Positions 1 to 5,893 of a stretch of 8,022 bases of DNA are shown in pieces. How positions within the stretch are numbered: the first letter of the stretch is position 1; each line of letters begins with the position of its first letter. Position numbers and translations under genes: made by a program. The notes beneath the pieces were generated by a model. That model did not search any database. It saw nothing but the letters and a program-made list of their open reading frames with translations, and had not been told where the DNA came from. This DNA comes from Ekhidna sp. (GTDB taxonomy: Bacteria > Bacteroidota > Bacteroidia > Cytophagales > Cyclobacteriaceae): positions 1 to 8,022 of the forward strand of contig JABSPG010000171.1 of the NCBI GenBank assembly GCA_013214445.1, read 5' to 3'.

Positions 1-494
1 AGACTGGCAAGTAGTTGATCTCTCTCTGTTCCAGTTACTGGCAGTTCATATTGCCAAATTTCTGTGGTAGCATGATGTGTTGGTCCCTCGTGTGCCGGCA
101 CATCGCTTCTGTACATCCACAAAGACTTATAGAACGCTGGATCTCTTTCCCAAGGCCTCAATATTCGATAGTTAAAATCATATCCATTCATCTCAGCCCA
201 AACTATGGTCCAGTCAATCTTCTCTTTGAGCGCCCACCCAGACGTGTCCATTGAGAGAAGTTGATTTTGCAGTTCTTTGAATTGGGGATGGCGTGCATCA
301 AAGCCGGCTTTTGTGTAGTCCGGAGCTCCATCTAGCATTGGAGGGTTTTCAAAATCTCTCCAAACCGCAAATAGTTCTGTCAGATCCTGATAGTCAGCTG
401 CTTTTTTTTCTAAAATTGTTTGAGTATTTGACTCTGTGCTAGGTGCTGAGCACGACGAAATGATGATAATTAGCGATAGGAAAGCGAATCTCAT
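1..494 (-). CDS. Putative lipoprotein, probable DUF885 family (5' part only)
   Basis: The gene starts with ATG at 494 and reads leftward off the window edge, so 164 residues are visible and the C-terminus is missing. Residues 1-15 form a lipoprotein signal: one Arg, a hydrophobic run (residues 3-12) and the lipobox Ile-Ser-Ser-Cys with Cys15 as the likely lipidated residue. A polar linker follows, then a Trp-rich region with a conserved-looking block at residues 97-122 (WAEMNGYDF and ILRPWERDPAFY). From memory, this arrangement of AEMN..DF followed by RPW.RDPAFY is typical of DUF885 proteins, a family of uncharacterised, often secreted or lipid-anchored proteins with suspected hydrolase activity. 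The family call is recognition, not a search. It is divergent from the ammonium transporter gene and 585 bp from it, so no shared function is implied. A weak -7-like element (TATCTTTA, minus strand 524-517) lies just upstream. There is no Shine-Dalgarno sequence, as usual in this phylum. Confidence 0.8.
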   Translation of the reverse strand, partial: MRFAFLSLIIIISSCSAPSTESNTQTILEKKAADYQDLTELFAVWRDFENPPMLDGAPDYTKAGFDARHPQFKELQNQLLSMDTSGWALKEKIDWTIVWAEMNGYDFNYRILRPWERDPAFYKSLWMYRSDVPAHEGPTHHATTEIWQYELPVTGTERDQLLAS

Positions 495-831
495 GAAAGG
501 TTAGTTTAGTTTGTCCTAAAGATAGTATGGTAATTAGGAATGATGATTTGCCATAACCTGATTTTAGGGAAAATCTCTATATGGAATAGTGTTACAATCT
601 TAATTTAAAATAGGAAGCGATGAAGAAGAAAGCTATTGCGAAAGGATCATCTTTTTATGCATGTTTCCTTCATTATATATTATAGAGGTCCTGTCGTGAT
701 GGATCGAGCTGAAAGATTACTTTAAGCAGTTTTACGATCATCATTTTCGATAAAACTGAAATTTTGTTTTACGAATGGTATGTAAAAGTTAATCAAAAGT
801 CTGCTTTTGTCTTTTATATCCAAATTAATGG

Positions 832-846
832 TATGAATAGTTCATA
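832..846. promoter_or_regulatory. Palindrome TATGAA-N3-TTCATA, candidate operator copy 1
   Basis: This is a perfect inverted repeat with 6-bp arms (832-837 and 841-846) around a 3-bp spacer. It lies 233 bp upstream of the amtB start codon. A second, nearly identical palindrome lies 83 bp downstream (915-929). The symmetry and the duplication suggest a dimeric regulator, but the regulator is unknown. Confidence 0.4.
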
Positions 847-914
847 ATTAGATAAGTGATATTTTGCAATTATTTTTTAATGAGTTATTTCTAGATCAAT
901 GTTTTTGAAATAAT

Positions 915-929
915 TATGAATTTTTCATG
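915..929. promoter_or_regulatory. Palindrome TATGAA-N3-TTCATG, candidate operator copy 2
   Basis: This is the second copy of the palindrome at 832-846, with identical left arm and spacer length and one changed base at the outer end of the right arm. It lies 150 bp upstream of the amtB start. The centre-to-centre distance of 83 bp is close to eight turns of B-form DNA, so proteins bound at both sites would lie on roughly the same face. Confidence 0.4.
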
Positions 930-954
930 AGTTGGGTATTTTTTTGACCATATA

Positions 955-988
955 ACCAAAATTTTACGGAATTTTTAAGAATTTTGGT
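955..988. promoter_or_regulatory. Inverted repeat ACCAAAATT-N16-AATTTTGGT upstream of amtB
   Basis: Two perfect 9-bp arms (955-963 and 980-988) are separated by 16 bp, ending 91 bp before the amtB start codon. There is no T-run after it and no gene upstream on the plus strand needing a terminator, so a DNA-level operator or a leader-RNA structure is more likely than termination. Chance symmetry is more likely in AT-rich DNA, although the ACC/GGT ends make this less trivial. Confidence 0.35.
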
Positions 989-1079
989 CACGATTTGATC
1001 GTATTTCGATGATTTATGTAAAAAATGTCATCAAATAGGGTTGAAGAGTGAATCATAATTAAACCTTTCTTAACGTAAA

Positions 1080-2441
1080 ATGAATTTATTAGAAGAACAA
1101 ACTCAGATGACAGCAGACTCGACCGTAGCGGATAGCTCGTCGATGGTCGCGGAAGTCGTCGAGCCTGTAGCAGAAGCGTCAGTAGCTTCTGTAGAGGTTG
1201 CTCCTGAATTTGTAAGTCAGATGGCTGATAATCTGCTTACAACCAACAATGTATGGATGATGGTGGCCACAGCCCTTGTCTTCATTATGCACTTAGGCTT
1301 TGCTGGAGTCGAAGCAGGTTTTGGTCAGTCAAAAAACACAGTCAACATCTTATTCAAGAATACGCTAACACCAATTATTGGAATCCTTTCCTATGCTTTT
1401 ATTGGTTTCAATCTGATGTATCCCGGTTTCGAAGAGCCTGGATGGTTTGGATTTGCAGGATTTGGCTTGGAATCAATGGGGACTGCAGATAATACAGTAG
1501 GGTATGCAAGTGGTGGCTATACTTATTGGACTGATTTTCTATTTCAAGCAATGTTTGCCGCCACGGCTGCTACCATTGTTTCTGGTGCAGTTGCTGAGAG
1601 AATCAAGTTAAATTCATATTTGATCTTCACCGTAATTTTTGTCGGTATCGTATATCCTATCATTGGTAGCTGGAAATGGGGTGGAGGAGCATTAGATAGC
1701 TGGGGGTTCTATGATTTTGCGGGATCCACACTCGTACATTCTGTTGGTGGCTGGGGAGCTTTGGCAGGTGTTATCATACTAGGACCTAGACTTGGAAAGT
1801 ATGTTGATGGGAAAGTAGTGGATAAGCCCGGCTCAAGTGTGCCATTAGCTGTTATTGGTGTTTTCCTCCTGTGGTTAGGATGGTTTGGATTTAATGGAGG
1901 TTCTGTCCTTTCGGCTGATCCAGCATTGGTATCATTTGTACTAGTTACTACATCATTGGCTGCATGCGCAGGAGGTCTTGGTGGATACATTACAGGATAC
2001 TTGGTTTTCAAAAGATTGGATCTTGGTATGGTACTCAATGGTATTTTAGCCGGACTAGTTGGCATTACAGCGGGTGCGGATGTTATCGAGCCAATGAATG
2101 CTGTAATTGTAGGATTGGTTGCAGGTGTATTGGTGGTTTTATCTGCAATTACCCTTGACAAATTTAAACTTGATGATGTGGTCGGTGCAGTCTCTGTTCA
2201 TTTGACTTGTGGAGTTTGGGGAACTCTTGCCGTTGGTATATTTTCCACTAATGCAGAGCATTCCTTTATTACACAACTTAAGGGAGTTGTCATTTGCGGA
2301 GCTGTTGCCTTTGCTGCTGCATTTATAATATTCTACTTATTAAAAGTAACTACCAGAATACGAGTATCTAAAGAACATGAGGAGGAAGGACTTGATAGCC
2401 ATGAACATGGCATAAGAGGATACACCATCATCAGCGAATAG
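1080..2441 (+). CDS. amtB: Ammonium transporter, Amt/Rh family
   Basis: This is an inner-membrane channel for ammonium/ammonia, 453 residues. The hydrophobic core begins near residue 57 and has the usual multi-helix Amt layout. The Amt signature is clear at residues 211-220 (YDFAGSTLVH): Asp212 matches the substrate-recruiting Asp160 of E. coli AmtB and His220 matches pore His168. The second pore histidine (His318 in E. coli) is His374 in VSVHLTCG. The GWFGFNGGS block at 267-275 matches the region of the inner Phe gate. The cytoplasmic C-terminal tail EEGLDSHEHG (445-454 approximately) resembles the segment of AmtB that contacts PII. The start is ATG at 1080; an in-frame ATG at 1107 is possible. 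Upstream of the first helix is an unusual tail of about 56 residues with about ten acidic and no basic residues, and no signal peptide. It heads the amtB-porin-glutamine synthetase cluster, and no PII gene adjoins it. Confidence 0.96.
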   Translation: MNLLEEQTQMTADSTVADSSSMVAEVVEPVAEASVASVEVAPEFVSQMADNLLTTNNVWMMVATALVFIMHLGFAGVEAGFGQSKNTVNILFKNTLTPIIGILSYAFIGFNLMYPGFEEPGWFGFAGFGLESMGTADNTVGYASGGYTYWTDFLFQAMFAATAATIVSGAVAERIKLNSYLIFTVIFVGIVYPIIGSWKWGGGALDSWGFYDFAGSTLVHSVGGWGALAGVIILGPRLGKYVDGKVVDKPGSSVPLAVIGVFLLWLGWFGFNGGSVLSADPALVSFVLVTTSLAACAGGLGGYITGYLVFKRLDLGMVLNGILAGLVGITAGADVIEPMNAVIVGLVAGVLVVLSAITLDKFKLDDVVGAVSVHLTCGVWGTLAVGIFSTNAEHSFITQLKGVVICGAVAFAAAFIIFYLLKVTTRIRVSKEHEEEGLDSHEHGIRGYTIISE

Positions 2442-2455
2442 CTTTAAAACATTAA

Positions 2456-2496
2456 GGTCCCCCTGTCTAAGATGTGAGAGTCAGAACAGGGAGACC
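2456..2496 (+). other. RNA hairpin between amtB and the porin gene
   Basis: GGTCCCCCTGT (2456-2466) pairs with ACAGGGAGACC (2486-2496) over 11 positions with a single C-A mismatch and a 19-nt loop. It starts 14 nt after the amtB stop codon. No T-run follows, so it is not a standard intrinsic terminator. It could stabilise the amtB 3' end, act as a processing site or partially attenuate transcription into the porin gene. It is notably GC-rich against its AT-rich surroundings. The role is inferred. Confidence 0.5.
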
Positions 2497-2530
2497 CATC
2501 TCAATCATTAAACTATTAAATAGTCTAACT

Positions 2531-3538
2531 ATGAAATTCAATTCAAAATTAATTATTAAAACAACACTTGTAGCAGTCCTTTTATTAGTAATGCACGGAG
2601 TAACATTTGCACAGGAAGAAGAGTCTGAAACCGAGCCTCTAGTTATTAGTGGTTCAGTTGATACTTATTACAAGTATGATTTTGCTAAAACTGATGGAAA
2701 TATCGGTACTTCCTTTGCAGGGGACCACAACTCATTTTCATTAGGGATGATCAATTTAATTGCATCTCAGTCTATTGGTAAAGTATCGTTTGTTGGAGAT
2801 GTCGCTTTTGGTCCTAGAAATGCCAATTCCATTCCTACGGGTGATAATGTCGGCATACAGAACCTCTTTGTTTCCTATGCATTTAGCGATAAATTTTCTA
2901 TTGATGCAGGTTATATGGGTACGTTTGTTGGGTACGAGATTATTTCCCCTACAGGAAATTTCAATTATTCCACTTCTTACCTTTTTACCAATGGACCATT
3001 CCAGAATGCAGGTCTTAAGCTGAACTACGCATTTAGTGATGCAGTGAGTGTAATGGGAGGTGTGTTCAACGATTGGAATGTATACACTGATACTGATGAT
3101 GAGCTAGATTTCGGTGCACAGTTGGCAATCACTCCATCTGATGATTTTTCAGTTTACATAAACTACGCTACATCTAAGATAGATGATGGGGATGTAATTG
3201 ATATCACTGGAGGGTATACTGCCGGAGATTTATATATAGGTTTCAACGCTGCATCCCGAAGTGATTTTTATACTGGTGTAGCGCTTTATCCTCAGTATAG
3301 TTTTTCTGATGATTCGGGCTTAGGTCTAAGGTTTGAGTACTTTGCTAATGATGAGGCCACAGGCTCTGATACGTCGGCAACAGCCATTACTTTGACTGGA
3401 AACTTCAAATCTGGTTCTTTGACATTTATTCCTGAATTGAGACTCGATAGTGCAAGCGATGATGTGTTTACAGATTCTGACGGAGCGCCAGCGGGATCAG
3501 CCACACAATTTTTACTTGCAGCAGTTTACTCGTTTTAA
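2531..3538 (+). CDS. Outer-membrane beta-barrel porin, Bbp2/OmpL-like
   Basis: The start chosen is ATG at 2531, giving 335 residues. It opens a clear signal peptide: basic N-terminus MKFNSK, hydrophobic stretch at about residues 8-24, and probable cleavage after TFA (residue 27). A longer reading from a GTG at 2474 would bury this signal and start inside the upstream hairpin loop. The mature protein alternates polar and aromatic residues as in beta-strands and repeats a strand-turn motif Y(A/S)FSD at residues 106, 166 and 266. It ends in Phe, a common outer-membrane barrel terminus. The block at 124-153 (GYEIISPTGNFNYS, then LFTNGPF and GLKLNYAF) resembles the putative beta-barrel porin-2 family (PF07642), recognised from memory. 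The mature chain has about 40 acidic and only about a dozen basic residues, which would favour cation passage. Its place between amtB and glutamine synthetase suggests a role in ammonium or nitrogen-compound entry across the outer membrane. The substrate is unproven. Confidence 0.88.
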   Translation: MKFNSKLIIKTTLVAVLLLVMHGVTFAQEEESETEPLVISGSVDTYYKYDFAKTDGNIGTSFAGDHNSFSLGMINLIASQSIGKVSFVGDVAFGPRNANSIPTGDNVGIQNLFVSYAFSDKFSIDAGYMGTFVGYEIISPTGNFNYSTSYLFTNGPFQNAGLKLNYAFSDAVSVMGGVFNDWNVYTDTDDELDFGAQLAITPSDDFSVYINYATSKIDDGDVIDITGGYTAGDLYIGFNAASRSDFYTGVALYPQYSFSDDSGLGLRFEYFANDEATGSDTSATAITLTGNFKSGSLTFIPELRLDSASDDVFTDSDGAPAGSATQFLLAAVYSF

Positions 3539-3550
3539 TGATTAACAATT

Positions 3551-3585
3551 TTTGAATAATAACAAGTATTGATCCTTTACATTTG
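3551..3585 (+). promoter_or_regulatory. Candidate Bacteroidota promoter for glutamine synthetase
   Basis: TACATTTG at 3578-3585 matches the Bacteroidota -7 consensus TAnnTTTG exactly. A -33-like TTTG lies at 3551-3554, leaving 23 nt between the elements, at the upper end of the TTG-N17-23-TAnnTTTG range reported for Flavobacterium. Transcription would start near 3590-3592 and give a leader of about 44 nt. The -7 element lies inside the inverted repeat at 3569-3596, so the repeat could also be an operator covering the promoter. This is a consensus match only. Confidence 0.5.
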
Positions 3586-3606
3586 TAGAGGATCAACTTT
3601 ATTTTT
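3569..3606 (+). terminator. Intrinsic-terminator-like hairpin between porin and glutamine synthetase
   Basis: Bases 3569-3580 pair with 3585-3596 over 12 positions (eleven Watson-Crick and one T-G wobble), with an ATTT tetraloop. They are followed by CTTTATTTTT at 3597-3606. This is a good rho-independent terminator for the amtB-porin transcript, starting 30 nt after the porin stop. It ends only 28 nt before the glutamine synthetase start, which leaves no room for a separate downstream promoter. The synthetase must therefore be transcribed by read-through, from a promoter within the hairpin (TACATTTG at 3578-3585), or from a promoter upstream with attenuation. Confidence 0.7.
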
Positions 3607-3634
3607 AAAATTTTGATAAACAAATAGAGAAAAG

Positions 3635-4657
3635 ATGGCAAAAGCAAAACTTGAATACCTGTGGCTTGATGGGTATAAACCAACTCAAAACCTTAGAAGC
3701 AAAACAAAACTCATTGATGACTTTGGTGGAACATTAGAGGACTGCCCTATGTGGTCATTTGATGGTTCTTCTACTGAGCAAGCAGAGGGAGGTTCTTCCG
3801 ATTGTCTTCTAAAGCCGGTAGCGCTATACCCTGATCCGGGGCGTAAAAATGGCTGGCTAGTGATGACAGAGGTGCTAAACCCTGATGGAACGGCTCATGA
3901 GTCTAATGGTAGAGCGACAATCGAAGATGATGATAATGATTTCTGGTTCGGATTCGAGCAAGAGTATTTTATCATGGATACCAAGACCGATCTTCCCTTA
4001 GGATTTCCTCCGGGTGGATACCCTGGTCCTCAGGGACTATACTACTGCTCTGTAGGTGGAAAGAATACGTGGGGTAGACAAATTGTTGAGGAGCATCTGG
4101 ATATGTGTCTTGAGGCAGGCATTAATGTGGAGGGCATCAACCAAGAAGTTGCGGCCGGTCAGTGGGAGTTTCAAACCTTCGCAAAAGGAGCAAAGCAAGC
4201 TGGAGACGAAATGTGGGTAGCACGTTACTTGCTTCAGAGAATTACTGAAAATCATCATTATTACATAGAGTGGCATCCGAAACCAGTCAAAGGTGATTGG
4301 AACGGGTCGGGTATGCATGCTAACTTCTCAAATTCCGTATTGCGTACATGTGGAGATAAAGATGTATATGACACTATCTGTGAGGCCTTCAGGCCTGTAG
4401 TAGATGAACATATCGCTGTTTACGGTGCATACAATAACCAACGTCTAACAGGATTGCATGAAACACAGTCAATTGATCAATTCTCCTATGGGATTTCTGA
4501 TCGTGGTGCTTCTATCAGAATACCAATTGCTACTGTGGAGAATGGATGGAAAGGATGGCTTGAGGATCGTAGGCCAGCGTCTAACGGTGATCCATATAAG
4601 ATTGCTGCAAGAATCGTGAAGACAGTGAAGTCTGCAGATGTAAAAGTACCAGCCTAG
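3635..4657 (+). CDS. glnII: Glutamine synthetase, type II (eukaryote-like GSII)
   Basis: This enzyme joins glutamate and ammonia to glutamine with ATP in the cytoplasm. At 340 residues it has the short GSII length, not the roughly 450-470 of GSI or 700 of GSIII. The N-terminal beta-grasp part carries the substrate-binding loop DGSST (43-47). Catalytic-domain landmarks are WFGFEQEY at 104-111 (metal-binding Glu108 and Glu110), NQEVAAGQWEFQ at 169-180 (Glu171, Glu178), NGSGMHANFS at 223-232 (His228), RLTGLHET at 270-277, SDRGASIRIP at 288-297 and EDRRP at 310-314. These align by eye with the animal enzyme (Glu134, Glu136, Glu196, Glu203, His253, Glu338). GSII lacks the adenylylation tyrosine loop, so that mode of control is absent. 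The start is ATG at 3635, preceded by a purine-rich AGAGAAAAG, one of the few Shine-Dalgarno-like stretches here. It is third in the amtB-porin cluster, and its expression likely depends on the hairpin/promoter site just upstream. Confidence 0.96.
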   Translation: MAKAKLEYLWLDGYKPTQNLRSKTKLIDDFGGTLEDCPMWSFDGSSTEQAEGGSSDCLLKPVALYPDPGRKNGWLVMTEVLNPDGTAHESNGRATIEDDDNDFWFGFEQEYFIMDTKTDLPLGFPPGGYPGPQGLYYCSVGGKNTWGRQIVEEHLDMCLEAGINVEGINQEVAAGQWEFQTFAKGAKQAGDEMWVARYLLQRITENHHYYIEWHPKPVKGDWNGSGMHANFSNSVLRTCGDKDVYDTICEAFRPVVDEHIAVYGAYNNQRLTGLHETQSIDQFSYGISDRGASIRIPIATVENGWKGWLEDRRPASNGDPYKIAARIVKTVKSADVKVPA

Positions 4658-4673
4658 TAATCAGTCTAAAAGC

Positions 4674-4706
4674 AACAAAAAGCGCGAGAGTCGCGCTTTT
4701 TGTTTT
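4674..4706. terminator. Strong bidirectional intrinsic terminator
   Basis: A perfect 14-bp inverted repeat (4674-4687 with 4691-4704) has the loop GAG and a GCGCGA/TCGCGC core flanked by an A-run and a T-run. It lies 17 nt after the glutamine synthetase stop codon and 21 nt beyond the stop codon of the convergent hydrolase gene. On either strand the GC stem is followed by T-rich sequence, so it can end transcription from both sides. Confidence 0.92.
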
Positions 4707-4724
4707 TGATGTCTATTTGTTCAT

Positions 4725-5858
4725 TTATTCATAGGATCGCCACCATCGATCTAAATCTACCCCGTCATTTAGAAGTATTGTTTTACCAACCTCAGGTGTG
4801 AATAAAGATATTTGTTCTTCTTCTGCTTTTTTGGCTAGGCGATTTACAGATTCTTTCCATGGATGTAAGGCCAAATCAAACTTTCCCCAATGAATGGGCA
4901 TCAATAGTTTGCCTTTCACATCCAAATGGGCTTGAGCAGTTTGTTCGGGAAACATGTGTATTTCACTCCAAGCTTCATTGTAAGCGCCGCATTCCATAAA
5001 AGTAAGGTCAAACGGACCATATTTCTCACCAATATCTTTGAATCCTGGAAAGTAGCCACTATCTCCACTAAAGTATAATTTCTTGTTTTTACCTATCACA
5101 GCCCAAGATCCCCAAAGGGTCTTAAATCGATCGGTCAGGGCACGGCCTGAGAAATGACGAGTGGGAGTCAGGGCAAGTTTTAATCCATTAAGTTCTATTT
5201 CATCCCACCACTCTAGCTCAAATATACTCTCTGCAGATACTCCCCATTTTTCAAAGTGTGCACCAATACCTAGGGGCATATAGAACCTATCTACCTTGTC
5301 TCTCAGCTTGACAATTGTGGGATAATCTAGGTGATCATAATGATCATGCGATATGATGACTGCATCGATTTTAGGAAGTTGTTCAATCTTTATGTGTTCC
5401 CGGTATCTGAAGCGAGAGGGTCCCATAAAAGAAAACATTGAAGCCCTTTTCCCGGTCAAGATAGGATCCATTAGCAAAGTCAAGCCATCGATTTTTATCA
5501 GTATGGTCGAATGACCAAACCATGTCACCGCTACAGTGCTATCATTGGTCTCATCAAATAGGTCGGCGCTAAATGGGACAGTCGCAATTGGCTTTTTAGG
5601 CGACTTGTCCGATTTATCAGCAAACAAGTAGTGGGCAAGGGTCTGCCTCATATCCTTGAATGACATATCCATCTTCGTTTCGATGGTATTGAAAAACACT
5701 CCCTCGCTGTAGTTGGCAGCCTTTTGCACTCGGTTGAGACGTTCGCCAGTTATTTTGCCTCCTATCTGTGGAGCAGTCTTAAAAAAAATGGTTAGTGCTC
5801 CAAACACTAGTAAGATCAAAAAGAGTATTGAAAGCATGATTCTTTTTAAGACTTTCAT
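4725..5858 (-). CDS. Membrane-anchored metallo-beta-lactamase-fold hydrolase, NAPE-PLD/UlaG-like (COG2220)
   Basis: The start chosen is ATG at 5858 (377 residues); one codon further upstream is a TTG that adds nothing. Residues 7-26 form one hydrophobic segment after a basic MKVLKR, probably a signal anchor that places the enzyme on the periplasmic side; no lipobox Cys is present. The hydrolase domain runs from about residue 108 to the end. Counting from the ATG, the metal site is SHDHYDH at 170-176 (His171, His173, Asp175, His176), His235 in TPTRHFSGR, Asp266 in FSGDSGY and His323 in PIHWG. The WFGHST, MDPI, LWGSW and FGP/YGPFDL-type blocks match N-acyl-phosphatidylethanolamine phospholipase D and its bacterial relatives. 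A phosphodiesterase acting on a lipid or related substrate is therefore plausible, but the substrate cannot be read from the sequence. It is last in a leftward set, 35 bp after the small protein gene, and converges on glutamine synthetase. Confidence 0.9.
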   Translation of the reverse strand: MKVLKRIMLSILFLILLVFGALTIFFKTAPQIGGKITGERLNRVQKAANYSEGVFFNTIETKMDMSFKDMRQTLAHYLFADKSDKSPKKPIATVPFSADLFDETNDSTVAVTWFGHSTILIKIDGLTLLMDPILTGKRASMFSFMGPSRFRYREHIKIEQLPKIDAVIISHDHYDHLDYPTIVKLRDKVDRFYMPLGIGAHFEKWGVSAESIFELEWWDEIELNGLKLALTPTRHFSGRALTDRFKTLWGSWAVIGKNKKLYFSGDSGYFPGFKDIGEKYGPFDLTFMECGAYNEAWSEIHMFPEQTAQAHLDVKGKLLMPIHWGKFDLALHPWKESVNRLAKKAEEEQISLFTPEVGKTILLNDGVDLDRWWRSYE

Positions 5859-5893
5859 CAAATTGTGCCTATGGCCAACTTTTGATCAGACAA

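Larger units (their letters stand above)
495..1079. other. AT-rich 585-bp divergent intergenic region
   Basis: No convincing gene is seen on either strand. The longest start-to-stop reading with a plausible upstream purine stretch is only 21 codons (620-685). The stretch holds the 5' regions of the leftward lipoprotein gene and the rightward ammonium transporter gene. Its notable content is in the right half: two copies of the palindrome TATGAA-N3-TTCAT(A/G) at 832-846 and 915-929, and an inverted repeat ACCAAAATT-N16-AATTTTGGT at 955-988. I found no exact TAnnTTTG -7 element on the plus strand here, so the amtB promoter cannot be placed with confidence. The length and concentration of symmetric sites suggest a regulatory region rather than a decayed gene, but that is inference. 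Confidence 0.6.

Noticed and set aside
620..685. 21-codon reading frame starting MKKKAIAKG with a purine-rich upstream stretch
   Set aside because: It is very short, has no hydrophobic or regulatory codon pattern, and lies almost 400 bp from amtB. It could be chance, and I see nothing that supports a leader peptide.
932..999. Sigma-54-like promoters upstream of amtB (TTGG-N8-TTGA at 932-947; TTGGTCACG near 984)
   Set aside because: The first has GA instead of the required GC at -12. The second has an extra base in the -24 box and no GC ten bases after GG. Neither meets the invariant GG-N10-GC rule.
1709..2161. 150-codon open frame antisense to amtB
   Set aside because: It is Pro/Thr/Asn-rich with no recognisable domain and lies entirely opposite a well-supported gene, so it is a codon-bias shadow.
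2474..2530. N-terminal extension of the porin from a GTG at 2474
   Set aside because: It begins inside the loop of the 2456-2496 hairpin, uses a non-ATG start and would place 19 extra residues in front of a clear signal peptide starting at 2531.
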